Shown here in pieces: positions 44,451 through 52,666 of a stretch of 64,000 bases of DNA (positions are counted from its first letter, which is position 1; every line of letters starts with the position of its first letter). The notes under the pieces are model-generated. The model saw only the letters and a list, made by a program, of their open reading frames with translations. It did not search any database and had not been told where the DNA came from. The DNA is from DAIDKA01 sp963726995. GTDB taxonomy: Bacteria > Pseudomonadota > Gammaproteobacteria > Steroidobacterales > Steroidobacteraceae. The stretch is taken from positions 248,001 through 312,000 of the forward strand of contig CAVSEP010000005.1 in the NCBI GenBank assembly GCA_963726995.1. The letters run 5' to 3'. Both the position numbers and the translations under genes were made by a program.

Positions 44451-44927
44451 GTGAAGATTCTGTTCGTGTGCTTGGGGAACATCTGCCGCTCACCGACCGC
44501 GGAAGCGGTGCTGCGCGGTCTCGCCGCGCGCGAGGCGCCGGAACTGGCGCTGCTGGTGGACTCCGCCGGCACCGCGAACTACCACCCCGGCTCGCTGCCG
44601 GATCGCAGGTCGCAGGCCGCCGCGCGCCGGCGCGCCTACGATCTGTCGACTCTGCGGGCGCGACAGGTGTGTGCGGAGGATTTCGCCGCCTTTGATCTGA
44701 TCCTCGCCATGGACCGCAGCAACCTGCACGAACTGCTGGCCCTGGCGCCCGCGATGACGCACGGCAAGATCCAGCTGTTCCTGGATCACGCCCCGGAACA
44801 GCCGCTACGGGAAGTGCCGGATCCGTACTACGGCGACCACCATGGCTTCGAGCAGGTGCTGGACCTCATCGAGGCCGCCTCGCGGGGACTGCTGCGGCAC
44901 CTGCGCAAGCAGGCGCCGCAGCCTTGA
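44451..44927 (+). CDS. Low-molecular-weight protein tyrosine phosphatase
   Basis: A 158-residue cytoplasmic phosphatase. The P-loop CLGNICRS sets the nucleophile C7 and R13 at the N-terminus, and the general acid is D124 in VPDPYYGD. In pseudomonads this gene sits between kdsB and rne; here it also precedes rne but is separated from kdsB by the 14-kb accessory block. Converges with rne, 7 bases apart. Confidence 0.93.
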   Translation: MKILFVCLGNICRSPTAEAVLRGLAAREAPELALLVDSAGTANYHPGSLPDRRSQAAARRRAYDLSTLRARQVCAEDFAAFDLILAMDRSNLHELLALAPAMTHGKIQLFLDHAPEQPLREVPDPYYGDHHGFEQVLDLIEAASRGLLRHLRKQAPQP

Positions 44928-44934
44928 AGGCCGC

Positions 44935-47559
44935 TCAGTGCTCGTCGGGGCCCGGACCGACCGGGCCTGAGCCCGGGGAGGGAGCCGAGGACCACACCAC
45001 CTGCGGTCGCGGCGCCTCGCCGGCCGGTGCGCTCGGGGGCCTGGGCGGCTCCTCGCGCTGCGGGGCGCTGGCCGGGCTGCTGTCGTAGGAGGGCATGGAC
45101 GCGGGCGCCGTGGATTCGTACGCCGCCGCCGGCGCCTGATGCTCGAAACCGCGGTCCTCGGGCCAATGATCCGCCTGGCCCTGGGGGGGCTGACTGTCAT
45201 GACTGTCGAAGTTGCCGTTGGCCGCTGCGCCATTGCCTTCCGCGTGGCCACCACCCTGGGGCGCGCCCTCGCGTGAGCCACCACCGCCGCGTCGCCCACG
45301 ACGGCGGCCGCGACGACCCCGCCCGCTGCGCTCGCCGCCACGTGATTCCTCGCCGGGTGCCGCGGGGCCCGCGGCCTGACCACCGCTTTGCGGCGGCTCC
45401 GCTGCCAGCGGCGCGTTGACCGGCTCGCGCTCCGGATCCCGCGGGCGATCACGGTCGCGACCGGCGTTGCCGGCCTGCTCCCGATCCCGGCCCTCGCGTC
45501 CGCCCTGGCGATTGCCCTGCGGGTCGCGATTGCGGTCGCGGTCGTTTCGATCATTGCGATCGTTGCGCGGCGGGCGCTCGCCACCGCGATCAGTCCCACG
45601 TTCAGCGCCGCGGTCGGCGCTGCGATCTTCACCACCGGCACTGCCGCGGTCGCGTTCGCCGCGATGCCGATCCCGGCCCCGGCCATCCCGGCCGCCGCGA
45701 TTGCGATCCCGATCCCGATCCCGATCACGGCCATGACCATGGCGGCGGCTGTCGCGGTCGCCACCGTGGCGTTCCGCGCCGCGCCCTTCAGGGCGGGCGC
45801 CCTGGTTCTCGTTCGCGACCACCGGTGCAGTGGCCGCCGGCGCATCGCCGAACAGTGCGCGCATCAGCCGCCTGAAGAGGCCGAGCTGCGGGACGGGGGC
45901 CGCGACGACCGGCGCCGGCGCGGGCGCCGGCACGGGCGCGGCAATCACCGGTGCAATGGTGGTCGGCAGCAGCGTCGCCACCGCGGCCGCTTCGACGGCG
46001 GGCTTCTGCTCGCCCAGCGCCGGATCGGCCACTTCGGCGGCCACCGGCATCAGGTAACTCAGCTGCTTGTTCTCGGGCAGCTCCAGTTCATCGTCGCGAA
46101 TGCGGCGGATGGAGTACTCCGGAGTCTGCATGTGCAGATTCGGGACGATGATGAGTTCGACCTCGCTCTTGTCCTCGAGCGCACGCATCCACTCGCGCTT
46201 CTCGTTGATCAGGTAGGTCGCCACATCCACCGGCACCTGCGCGACGACGCGCACGGTACGGTCCTTGCGCAGCTCCTCGCCGATCAGCCGCAGGATCGAC
46301 AGGGCCATCGACTCGATGCTGCGGATGCTGCCGATGCCGACGCAGCGCGGGCACACGATATGGCTGGACTCGCCCAGCGACGGGCGCAGGCGCTGGCGGG
46401 ACATTTCCAGCAATCCGAAGCGCGACAGGCGTCCGATCTGGATGCGGGCGCGATCCATCTTCATGGCATCGCGCAGCCGGTCCTCGACGTCGCGCTGGTT
46501 CTTGGTGGACTCCATGTCGATGAAGTCGATGACGATGAGGCCGCCGATGTCGCGGATGCGCAGCTGGCGGGCGATCTCATCGGCCGCCTCCAGGTTGGTG
46601 TTCAGCGCGGTGGCTTCGATGTCGGAACCGCGCGTGGCGCGGGCCGAGTTGATGTCGACGGAGACCAGCGCCTCGGTGTAGTCCACCACGATGCTGCCGC
46701 CGGAGGGCAGCGACACCTTGTGGGCATAGGCGGACTCGATCTGGCTTTCGATCTGGAAGCGGGTGAACAGCGCAATGTCGTCGGTGTAGTGCTTCAGGCG
46801 GCGCTGGGTTTCAGCGGGCATGAAGCGCTGCATGTATTCCTGCGCCTTGCCGAAAGCCGCCTCGTCATCGACCAGCACTTCGCCTACGTCATCGGAGAGG
46901 TAGTCGCGCATCGCACGGGTGACCGCGTCGCTTTCCCGGTAGACCAGGAAGGGCGCCGGGCGCTCCTTCTCGGCCGCAGCGATCTGTTCCCATTGGGCGC
47001 GCAGGTTGTCCAGGTCCCATTGCAGCTCCTCGACATTGCGGCCCACGCCCGCGGTGCGGATGATGGCGCCCATGCCGTCGGGAATCTGCAGCTGGCTCAT
47101 GGCCTCGCGCATCTGATCGCGATCCTCGCCCTCGATGCGGCGCGAGACGCCGCCGGCGCGCGGATTGTTCGGCATCAGCACCAGGAAGCGCCCCGCGAGG
47201 CTGATGAAGGTGGTGAGGGCAGCGCCCTTGTTGCCGCGCTCCTCCTTCTCCACCTGGACCAGAACGTCCTGGCCCTCGGTGAGCAGTTCGCGGATGTTCA
47301 TGCGGCCACCCTGGGGATTTTCCCGGAAGTAGTCGCGTGAAACCTCCTTCAGCGGCAGGAACCCATGGCGCTGCGCGCCATAGTCCACAAAGCAGGCTTC
47401 GAGCGATTGCTCAACCCGCGAGATCCGACCCTTGTAGATATTGGCTTTTTTCTGTTCCTTGGACTGCAGCTCAATACTCAGGTCATAAAGCTTCTGACCA
47501 TCAACCAGAGCTACCCGGAGCTCTTCTTGTTGAGTGGCGTTGACTAGCATTCTCTTCAT
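44935..47559 (-). CDS. rne: Ribonuclease E
   Basis: Endoribonuclease and degradosome scaffold, 874 residues. The N-terminal catalytic half includes the S1 domain (about 38-120), catalytic D302 and D345 (VDINSARATRG, IVIDFIDM) and the Zn-link cysteines C403/C406 in CPRCVG. The C-terminal part is low complexity: a Pro/Ala linker, a short amphipathic segment LFRRLMRALFG (561-571), a long Arg-Asp-Gly tract (about 590-710) and RGRRGRRRGRRGGGG. ATG 47559 matches the E. coli N-terminus MKRMLINATQQEELRVALV. It has a long leader. Confidence 0.97.
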   Translation of the reverse strand: MKRMLVNATQQEELRVALVDGQKLYDLSIELQSKEQKKANIYKGRISRVEQSLEACFVDYGAQRHGFLPLKEVSRDYFRENPQGGRMNIRELLTEGQDVLVQVEKEERGNKGAALTTFISLAGRFLVLMPNNPRAGGVSRRIEGEDRDQMREAMSQLQIPDGMGAIIRTAGVGRNVEELQWDLDNLRAQWEQIAAAEKERPAPFLVYRESDAVTRAMRDYLSDDVGEVLVDDEAAFGKAQEYMQRFMPAETQRRLKHYTDDIALFTRFQIESQIESAYAHKVSLPSGGSIVVDYTEALVSVDINSARATRGSDIEATALNTNLEAADEIARQLRIRDIGGLIVIDFIDMESTKNQRDVEDRLRDAMKMDRARIQIGRLSRFGLLEMSRQRLRPSLGESSHIVCPRCVGIGSIRSIESMALSILRLIGEELRKDRTVRVVAQVPVDVATYLINEKREWMRALEDKSEVELIIVPNLHMQTPEYSIRRIRDDELELPENKQLSYLMPVAAEVADPALGEQKPAVEAAAVATLLPTTIAPVIAAPVPAPAPAPVVAAPVPQLGLFRRLMRALFGDAPAATAPVVANENQGARPEGRGAERHGGDRDSRRHGHGRDRDRDRDRNRGGRDGRGRDRHRGERDRGSAGGEDRSADRGAERGTDRGGERPPRNDRNDRNDRDRNRDPQGNRQGGREGRDREQAGNAGRDRDRPRDPEREPVNAPLAAEPPQSGGQAAGPAAPGEESRGGERSGRGRRGRRRGRRGGGGSREGAPQGGGHAEGNGAAANGNFDSHDSQPPQGQADHWPEDRGFEHQAPAAAYESTAPASMPSYDSSPASAPQREEPPRPPSAPAGEAPRPQVVWSSAPSPGSGPVGPGPDEH

Positions 47560-47942
47560 GTTCGGCCTTAACCCAGCAATGTGGGGCCGACAAGCAAACG
47601 ACGGGAGGCCGCACGGTTAAGTGCGGCGCGACATAAAAGGATAGGAGTGATCGAGTCTCGCTCTTCATGAGGACCCGCCCACGAAAGGGTGGTTGCCTAA
47701 AACCTTTTGTAGCTCTACCGACGGCGCGCCCGGAGTCATTGTTTGTACGACTTCAGTCAGGTGCAGCAATCTTGTCGGCCCAACGCGATGGCCCCGATTT
47801 CGAGGACCAACTAAAGACCATCCGCGGCAAGAAGGTGAAACGCATGACTTTCGGTACATGTGCGCCACTCCCCCCGCAGAGGCCGGTAACATGCGCCCGG
47901 TCATGCCGCGCGCCTGTGGCCATCCTTGATTTTCAGGACAGC
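47560..47942 (-). promoter_or_regulatory. Long 5' leader of rne, probably autoregulatory
   Basis: The rne-rluC gap is about 440 bases without a credible gene. From the promoter at 47949-47977 the leader would be about 383 bases, close to the 361-base E. coli rne leader through which RNase E controls its own mRNA. A clear hairpin lies at 47608-47627 (GCCGCAC / GTGCGGC, six-base loop), about 50 bases before the ATG. Homology to the E. coli elements is inferred from position and size only. Confidence 0.5.
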
Positions 47943-47948
47943 TTTGCA

Positions 47949-47977
47949 AGTATAGCGCCCAGACCATTGTAAAAACA
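47949..47977 (-). promoter_or_regulatory. Candidate rne promoter
   Basis: Minus strand: TGTTTT (47972-47977), 17 bases, TATACT (47949-47954). The -10 is good and the -35 weak. The inverted repeat ATTGT/ACAAT at 47966-47979 overlaps the -35 region. Confidence 0.4.
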
Positions 47978-48000
47978 ATATCTTACGATTGAGGTGGAAG

Positions 48001-48999
48001 TTGTCGCAGCTGCCGGAAGGGCAAATTCGGGAAGGGGTGCGCCATGTCGAGGTCAGCGAGGACCAGGCAGGTGGCCGGCTCGATAATTTCCTCACCAAAC
48101 TGCTCGGCGGGGTGCCCCGCAGCCGCGTGTTCCGCATCGTGCGCCGTGGCGAGGTCCGGGTGAACGGCAAGCGCGCCAGCCCTGAAACCAGGCTGCAGGC
48201 CGGCGACAAGGTGCGGGTGCCCCCGGTCAGCCTGCCGTCTCCGGACGCACCCCCGGTGCCGGCCCGGGTACCGCGCACGCTCATTGAAACCGTGCGCGAC
48301 GCCATCATCACCGAGAACGAGCGCCTGATCGTCGTCAACAAGCCCGCCGGCATCGCCGTGCATGGGGGGAGCGGCGTGAGTTTCGGCATCATCGAGGCGC
48401 TGCGCGCCGACCGCCCCGATGAAACCCTGGAGCTGGTGCATCGCCTGGACCGGGACACCAGCGGGTGTCTGCTGGTGTCGCGCAAACCCGCGGCGCTGCG
48501 GGTGCTGCATGCCCTGATGCGCGATGGCCAGGTACAGAAAGGCTACCTGGCGCTGGTGAAGGGCCAGTGGGACCTGGGCAAGAAGCGCATCGACGTGCCC
48601 CTGAATACCGAGACCCGCGTGGGCGGTGAGCGCACCGTGCGCGTCCAGGCCGGCGCGAAGGAAGCCGTGAGCCTCTTCACCCCGGTGCAGTCCTTCCGCA
48701 ATCGCGCCTCGCTGGTGGAAGTGGACCTGGAGACCGGCCGAACTCACCAGATCCGCGTGCATGCCGCCCACGTGGGGCACCCGGTGGCCGGCGATGACAA
48801 GTACGGCGATAAGGACTTCAACGCGCGCATGCGCGAGGAGGGCCTCACGCGCATGTTCCTGCACTCGCACCGCATTTCCTTCGACTGGCCGCAGGGCGGG
48901 GATTTCAGCGCCAGCGCCCCCTTGCCCAAGGATCTCGCGGCGGTGCTGGACGCATTGGGTGAGTCCACCCGTGTCCGCGCCACGCGGCGCCGGCGCTGA
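48001..48999 (+). CDS. rluC: 23S rRNA pseudouridine synthase RluC
   Basis: Converts U955, U2504 and U2580 of 23S rRNA in E. coli. N-terminal S4 domain (about 20-80, GGRLDNFLTKLL, RGEVRVNGKRA), then the RluA-type catalytic domain with the essential aspartate in HRLDRDTSG (about residue 149). Divergent from rne, as in E. coli. TTG 48001 is preferred because GAGGTGG precedes it; an in-frame TTG at 47989 sits before that site. 332 residues. Confidence 0.92.
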   Translation: MSQLPEGQIREGVRHVEVSEDQAGGRLDNFLTKLLGGVPRSRVFRIVRRGEVRVNGKRASPETRLQAGDKVRVPPVSLPSPDAPPVPARVPRTLIETVRDAIITENERLIVVNKPAGIAVHGGSGVSFGIIEALRADRPDETLELVHRLDRDTSGCLLVSRKPAALRVLHALMRDGQVQKGYLALVKGQWDLGKKRIDVPLNTETRVGGERTVRVQAGAKEAVSLFTPVQSFRNRASLVEVDLETGRTHQIRVHAAHVGHPVAGDDKYGDKDFNARMREEGLTRMFLHSHRISFDWPQGGDFSASAPLPKDLAAVLDALGESTRVRATRRRR

Positions 49000-49020
49000 C
49001 TTGACGGCAGTGGATCTCTG

Positions 49021-50103
49021 TCAGCTGTCGAGCGCCGCCTGGAACTGATCCAGCCTGGGCTTCATGTCTCTTAGATCCTGATCTTCCTGGGCGGCAAACC
49101 ATTCGATGGAGGTCGCCACTGGGTCGGACCAACCCGCGCCGCGGGAATTCAGGTCTTCCCAGGCCCGGATAAGGTCCTGCCGGGATTGGTCCATGAGGTA
49201 GGCCAGCATGCTCGCTGCTTGGCGGCGATCCTTGGCGGATTTCGCCCGTTCGGTCACCGTCCGCTTGGTTGCCACCACCAGCTTGTGCAACGCGAAGCGT
49301 GCAGGGGCTGGCACATTCACGACCACGGCTCCCTGGGTGTGAAGAATGACTGTCTGTACAGAGTCTTCCAACAGGTAATCAAGGAACTTCAGTGGCTGAA
49401 GGTCAATCTTGAGATTCGGGTCGTAAATGGGCGCCCCGTCTCTACGGGCAGGGGTTAGAAAATCCAAACGCAGGTCGGGCTCAGCCGGATTGGCGTAGGA
49501 GTTTGTGCCTCCGCCGCGCAAGGACTGCGTCGGCAAGAATCCCATTTCCAGCGCCTGAATGGCGCCGTGGATGTTGATTGAGAGGTTTGCTGGTAATGCT
49601 ACGGAGATGTTTCCTCGCGGGCCGCTGTGTGCGAAATCAATGTCCAGAGTATGAGTCCCGCCAGACCAGCGCACTCCCAGCATGTTGCCCAACGCAGTGA
49701 ACGCGTGTGAGCCGATGAGCAGGCCCCCGGCCCGGAAAAACTGGGCGTCGGCCAGTTGCCGGATGATCCTGTAGTGTTTCGGAATCAGGCTTGCACAACC
49801 ATGGCTGACCGCTGCGCCAGCCTGGCGTTTGAGTACCGCCCCGGCAGGAGCAGATTCCCTGGCACGCACCGCCAATTCCCGTAACTTTTCCGAATCCGGA
49901 CCCAGGTACAGCTGCTGCTGCCTCCCGGTGAGCACATCTTGGAAGATGAAATAGGCGTAGCTCTTGCCGCCGGTTACGATTTTAAAATGAACGGAGCCGC
50001 GCAGGCTCGCGATGGACCGGTGCAATTCAAGTTGCTGAGCGACCTCATACAGCTCGCTATAGGCAACTTGGGCTCCAGCTGGCAATTCGGTGTACAGGCT
50101 CAT
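49021..50103 (-). CDS. GSU2403-type nucleotidyltransferase-fold protein
   Basis: A 360-residue protein resembling the GSU2403/NTP_transf_8 family. GSHAFTALGNMLGVRW and TLDIDFAHSG hold the G-S and D-x-D motifs of the nucleotidyltransferase fold. The N-terminus (LYTELPAGAQVAYSELYEVA) and C-terminal helical part (KRTVTERAKSAKDRRQAASML) are typical. ATG 50103 is preferred over ATG 50121, which lies inside a large palindrome. Base composition is visibly lower in GC than its neighbours, and it interrupts the usual rluC-maf neighbourhood, so transfer is likely. A toxin-like or defence role is possible but unproven. Confidence 0.75.
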   Translation of the reverse strand: MSLYTELPAGAQVAYSELYEVAQQLELHRSIASLRGSVHFKIVTGGKSYAYFIFQDVLTGRQQQLYLGPDSEKLRELAVRARESAPAGAVLKRQAGAAVSHGCASLIPKHYRIIRQLADAQFFRAGGLLIGSHAFTALGNMLGVRWSGGTHTLDIDFAHSGPRGNISVALPANLSINIHGAIQALEMGFLPTQSLRGGGTNSYANPAEPDLRLDFLTPARRDGAPIYDPNLKIDLQPLKFLDYLLEDSVQTVILHTQGAVVVNVPAPARFALHKLVVATKRTVTERAKSAKDRRQAASMLAYLMDQSRQDLIRAWEDLNSRGAGWSDPVATSIEWFAAQEDQDLRDMKPRLDQFQAALDS

Positions 50104-50114
50104 GGCGCTTCTTA

Positions 50115-50143
50115 TATACATGCTTTACTAAAAGCATGTATAG
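50115..50143. repeat. 29-base near-perfect palindrome at the nucleotidyltransferase gene start
   Basis: Arms TATACATGCTTT (50115-50126) and AAAGCATGTATA (50132-50143) are perfect inverted copies around ACTAA. It lies 12 bases before the ATG at 50103, at the promoter. This size and symmetry suit an operator for an unlinked regulator or for the gene product's partner. Confidence 0.75.
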
Positions 50144-50222
50144 ATACTACCCCGCTCCTGCCCGATAACCAAGAGTTTCAGCATTCTTCAGCGTTGCACG
50201 AGTCGTTTGCGCAGTGGCACCT

Positions 50223-50810
50223 TCAGAAGAGCGAATACCCCGCCAGGCGCAGGGCCCCGGCCAGCCAGATCAGCGGCAGCCCCACCAGGGCGGTCGGATC
50301 CTCGGATTCGATGCGCGAGAACAGGGCGATGCCTAAGCCTTCGGACTTGAAGCTGCCGGCGCAGTTCAGCGGCTGTTCACGCGCCACGTAGCGCTCGATT
50401 TCCACATCCGTCAGCTCACGAACCGCCACCGTGACCGTCTCCAGATGATTCACGCTGAAGCCGGTATTGCGCCAGCGCACGGCGCACGCGGTGTGGAAAC
50501 GGGCCTGGGATCCGGACAGGTGCTTGAGTTGCTGGCAGGCGCGTTCCACCGTGCCGGGCTTGTCGAGAATCACGCCGCCGGCGGCGGCGACCTGGTCGCT
50601 GCCGATGACCACGGCGCCCGGATTTCGCACCGCGACGACCTCGGCCTTTTCGGAGGCCAGGCGCAGGGCCCGCTCGGTCGGAGGCTCGCCGGGAAGGTGT
50701 GCCTCGTCGACCTCCGGAGCCTGTACCGTGAAGGTCAAGCCCAGGCGTTCGAGGAGTTCACGGCGGAAGGGGGAGGTGGAGGCGAGAATCAGGGGCGGCT
50801 GGGAGCTCAA
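50223..50810 (-). CDS. Maf/YceF nucleoside triphosphate pyrophosphatase
   Basis: House-cleaning pyrophosphatase, 195 residues, of the YceF type thought to act on 7-methyl-GTP. Opening LILASTSPFRRELLERLGL and IGSDQVAAAGG (the catalytic aspartate region) are diagnostic, as is GSFKSEGLGIALF. TTG start; no ATG or GTG is available at the conserved N-terminus. It is divergent from yceD, as in E. coli. Confidence 0.92.
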   Translation of the reverse strand: MSSQPPLILASTSPFRRELLERLGLTFTVQAPEVDEAHLPGEPPTERALRLASEKAEVVAVRNPGAVVIGSDQVAAAGGVILDKPGTVERACQQLKHLSGSQARFHTACAVRWRNTGFSVNHLETVTVAVRELTDVEIERYVAREQPLNCAGSFKSEGLGIALFSRIESEDPTALVGLPLIWLAGALRLAGYSLF

Positions 50811-50874
50811 GTGACACCGGCTGGCTTACGGAAACGGATTGCTGAAACAAGGGTTTGCGGCCTTTCAAGTGGTT

Positions 50875-50903
50875 TTGACTTGGTGAGGCTCGGTACCTAT
50901 GAT
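50875..50903 (+). promoter_or_regulatory. Sigma-70 promoter of yceD-rpmF-fabH
   Basis: TTGACT (50875-50880), 17 bases, TATGAT (50898-50903). It is one of the best promoters in the window. The yceD ATG at 50913 starts only 9 bases after the -10, so the transcript would have almost no leader; no ribosome binding site fits in between. Confidence 0.7.
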
Positions 50904-50912
50904 ACGCGCCCC

Positions 50913-51407
50913 ATGTCAGAGGGCTGGTCGAAGTTGCTGGATATCGGCCCCCTGGCCGACGGGCGTGCTGAGGTCGATTTTTCGATTCCGCTCAACGAGT
51001 TCCCACGGGTGCTGCCCTTGCTGGCGGGACCGCAGGGAATGGCGCGGGGCAAGGTGCAATTTGCCCGGGAAGGGCGCATCGCGGTGGCCGAAGTCAGCGT
51101 TGCCGCCGAGGTCACCCTGCTGTGCCAGCGCTGTCTCGCGCCGCTGAGCTGGCCGCTCGCCAGCACCGGTCGCGCGGCCCTGGTGGCCAGCGCCGCCGAA
51201 GCGGATCAGGTGCCGGAGACGCTCGAGAGCGTGCTGGCGCCGGAGTATCGGATCAGTATCCGGGACCTGGTCGAGGAAGAGCTGCTGCTGGCGCTGCCAC
51301 TGGTGCCGCGGCATGAGAATGCTGAATGTGCCGGCGCGCGCCCCGCCACAGCGGAAGACACGCACCGGCCGTTTGGACAGTTGAGTGAACTGTTCAAACG
51401 CCAATAG
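50913..51407 (+). CDS. yceD: YceD (DUF177) large ribosomal subunit accumulation protein
   Basis: A 164-residue protein of the YceD/DUF177 family, linked to 23S rRNA metabolism. The conserved CxxC (LLCQRCLAPLSW) and a late EC pair are present, and LAPEYRISIRDLVEEELLLALPLVP is the family's C-terminal block. Start at ATG 50913; the frame is open upstream inside the maf promoter region, but that has no family similarity. It precedes rpmF by 39 bases, the universal pairing. Confidence 0.92.
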   Translation: MSEGWSKLLDIGPLADGRAEVDFSIPLNEFPRVLPLLAGPQGMARGKVQFAREGRIAVAEVSVAAEVTLLCQRCLAPLSWPLASTGRAALVASAAEADQVPETLESVLAPEYRISIRDLVEEELLLALPLVPRHENAECAGARPATAEDTHRPFGQLSELFKRQ

Positions 51408-51446
51408 ACGATAGCCCAGACAGATTTCGCAGTCGGAGAGTTTGCA

Positions 51447-51641
51447 ATGCCCGTTCAGAAAAGCCGCCGAACACCGTCCACGCGCGGTATGCGCCGTTCG
51501 CACGACGGGCTGGCCAAGCCCGCGCTGTCCATCGACCCGCAGTCCGGTGAGACGCACCTGCGTCACTGCATCACGCCGGATGGCTTCTATCGCGGCAAGC
51601 GAGTGATCGAAAAGCCCGCCGATTCGGAAGGCAAGGAATAG
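51447..51641 (+). CDS. rpmF: 50S ribosomal protein L32
   Basis: A 64-residue basic protein with the L32 opening MPVQKSRRTPSTRGMRRSHDGL and the block CITPDGFYRGKRVI. Cytoplasmic, large ribosomal subunit. It lies between yceD and fabH. plsX, normally next, is missing here. Confidence 0.97.
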   Translation: MPVQKSRRTPSTRGMRRSHDGLAKPALSIDPQSGETHLRHCITPDGFYRGKRVIEKPADSEGKE

Positions 51642-51660
51642 CCTCGTCCCGAAGGCGTAG

Positions 51661-52590
51661 ATGTATTCCCAAATCGCCGGTACCGGTAGCTGTCTGCCCG
51701 ACAAGGTCCTGACCAATCAGGACCTGGAAGGGATGGTGGATACCACCGATGCCTGGATCCGGGAACGCACTGGCATCCTGAAGCGGCATATCGCCGCCGA
51801 GAATCAGGGCACGGTCGATCTGGCCGAAGGCGCCGCGCGCGCCGCGATTGCGGCCGCGGGCCTGCAACCCGCGGACATCGACCTGATCGTGTTCGCGACC
51901 ACGACGCCGGACTACGTTTTCCCCAATTGCGGCGTGCTGCTGCAGCAGCGCCTGGGCTGCCGCGGGGGAGCGGCCTTCAGCCTCGAGGCCGCTTGCAGCG
52001 GATTCGTCTACGCGCTGTCGGTGGCCGATAAATTCATCAAGTGCGGCGAGGCGCGACACGCCCTGGTGGTGGGCGCCGAGCGCATGTCGCGGATCACTGA
52101 CTGGAGCGATCGTTCAACCGCGGTGCTGTTCGCCGACGGCGCCGGCGCCGTGGTGCTCAAGGGCGCGGCCCAACCCGGCATCCTGTCCACGCACCTGCAC
52201 GCCGACGGCTCGTACAAGGATCTGCTGTATTGCCACAGCGGCGCCGGCATCAAGATGGCCGGCAGTGAGGTCTTCAAGATCGCGGTGACCAATCTGGGCA
52301 AGGCGGTGGAGGAGGCGCTGGCGGCCAACGGCCTGGACGCTTCAGCGGTGGACTGGCTGGTGCCGCATCAGGCCAATATCCGCATCATCCAGGCCGCGGC
52401 GCGCCGTCTCGACCTGCCCATGCAGAAGGTGATCGTCACGGTTCAGGATCACGGCAACACCTCGGCCGCTTCCATTCCGCTGGCGCTGGATGTGGGCGTG
52501 CGCGATGGCCGCATCAAGCGCGGCGAACTGCTGTTGCTGGAGGCCTTCGGCGGCGGCTTCACCTGGGGTTCGGCGCTGATCCGCTACTGA
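51661..52590 (+). CDS. fabH: 3-oxoacyl-[acyl-carrier-protein] synthase III FabH
   Basis: Starts fatty acid synthesis by condensing acetyl-CoA with malonyl-ACP. The catalytic triad is complete: C112 (EAACSGF), H236 (VPHQANIRI) and N266 (HGNTSAAS). 309 residues against 317 in E. coli. It follows rpmF by 19 bases with GAAGG just upstream, so it is in the yceD-rpmF transcript. plsX does not intervene and fabD-fabG-acpP do not follow. Confidence 0.96.
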   Translation: MYSQIAGTGSCLPDKVLTNQDLEGMVDTTDAWIRERTGILKRHIAAENQGTVDLAEGAARAAIAAAGLQPADIDLIVFATTTPDYVFPNCGVLLQQRLGCRGGAAFSLEAACSGFVYALSVADKFIKCGEARHALVVGAERMSRITDWSDRSTAVLFADGAGAVVLKGAAQPGILSTHLHADGSYKDLLYCHSGAGIKMAGSEVFKIAVTNLGKAVEEALAANGLDASAVDWLVPHQANIRIIQAAARRLDLPMQKVIVTVQDHGNTSAASIPLALDVGVRDGRIKRGELLLLEAFGGGFTWGSALIRY

Positions 52591-52598
52591 AAAAAGAA

Positions 52599-52619
52599 AC
52601 GCCGCGCAGGGCGCGGCGT
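52599..52619 (-). terminator. Terminator between fabH and the lipoprotein gene
   Basis: Stem ACGCCGCGC / GCGCGGCGT with a three-base loop. On the minus strand it is followed by TTCTTTTTT, so it terminates the lipoprotein transcript; on the plus strand the stem follows directly after fabH but lacks a T run. Confidence 0.85.
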
Positions 52620-52666
52620 CGCTTCGGAAGCAAATTCCGTCCGCGAGCGGACGAACGTAGTTTCGC

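Noticed and set aside
45480..45760. Periodic sequence in rne that might look like a repeat array or CRISPR
   Set aside because: It is short imperfect codon-level repetition encoding Arg-Asp/Arg-Gly, with no regular spacers, and lies in frame inside rne.
45388..47340. Open frame of 650 codons antisense to rne
   Set aside because: It mirrors the low-complexity Arg/Asp codons of RNase E and resembles no family; rne is certain.
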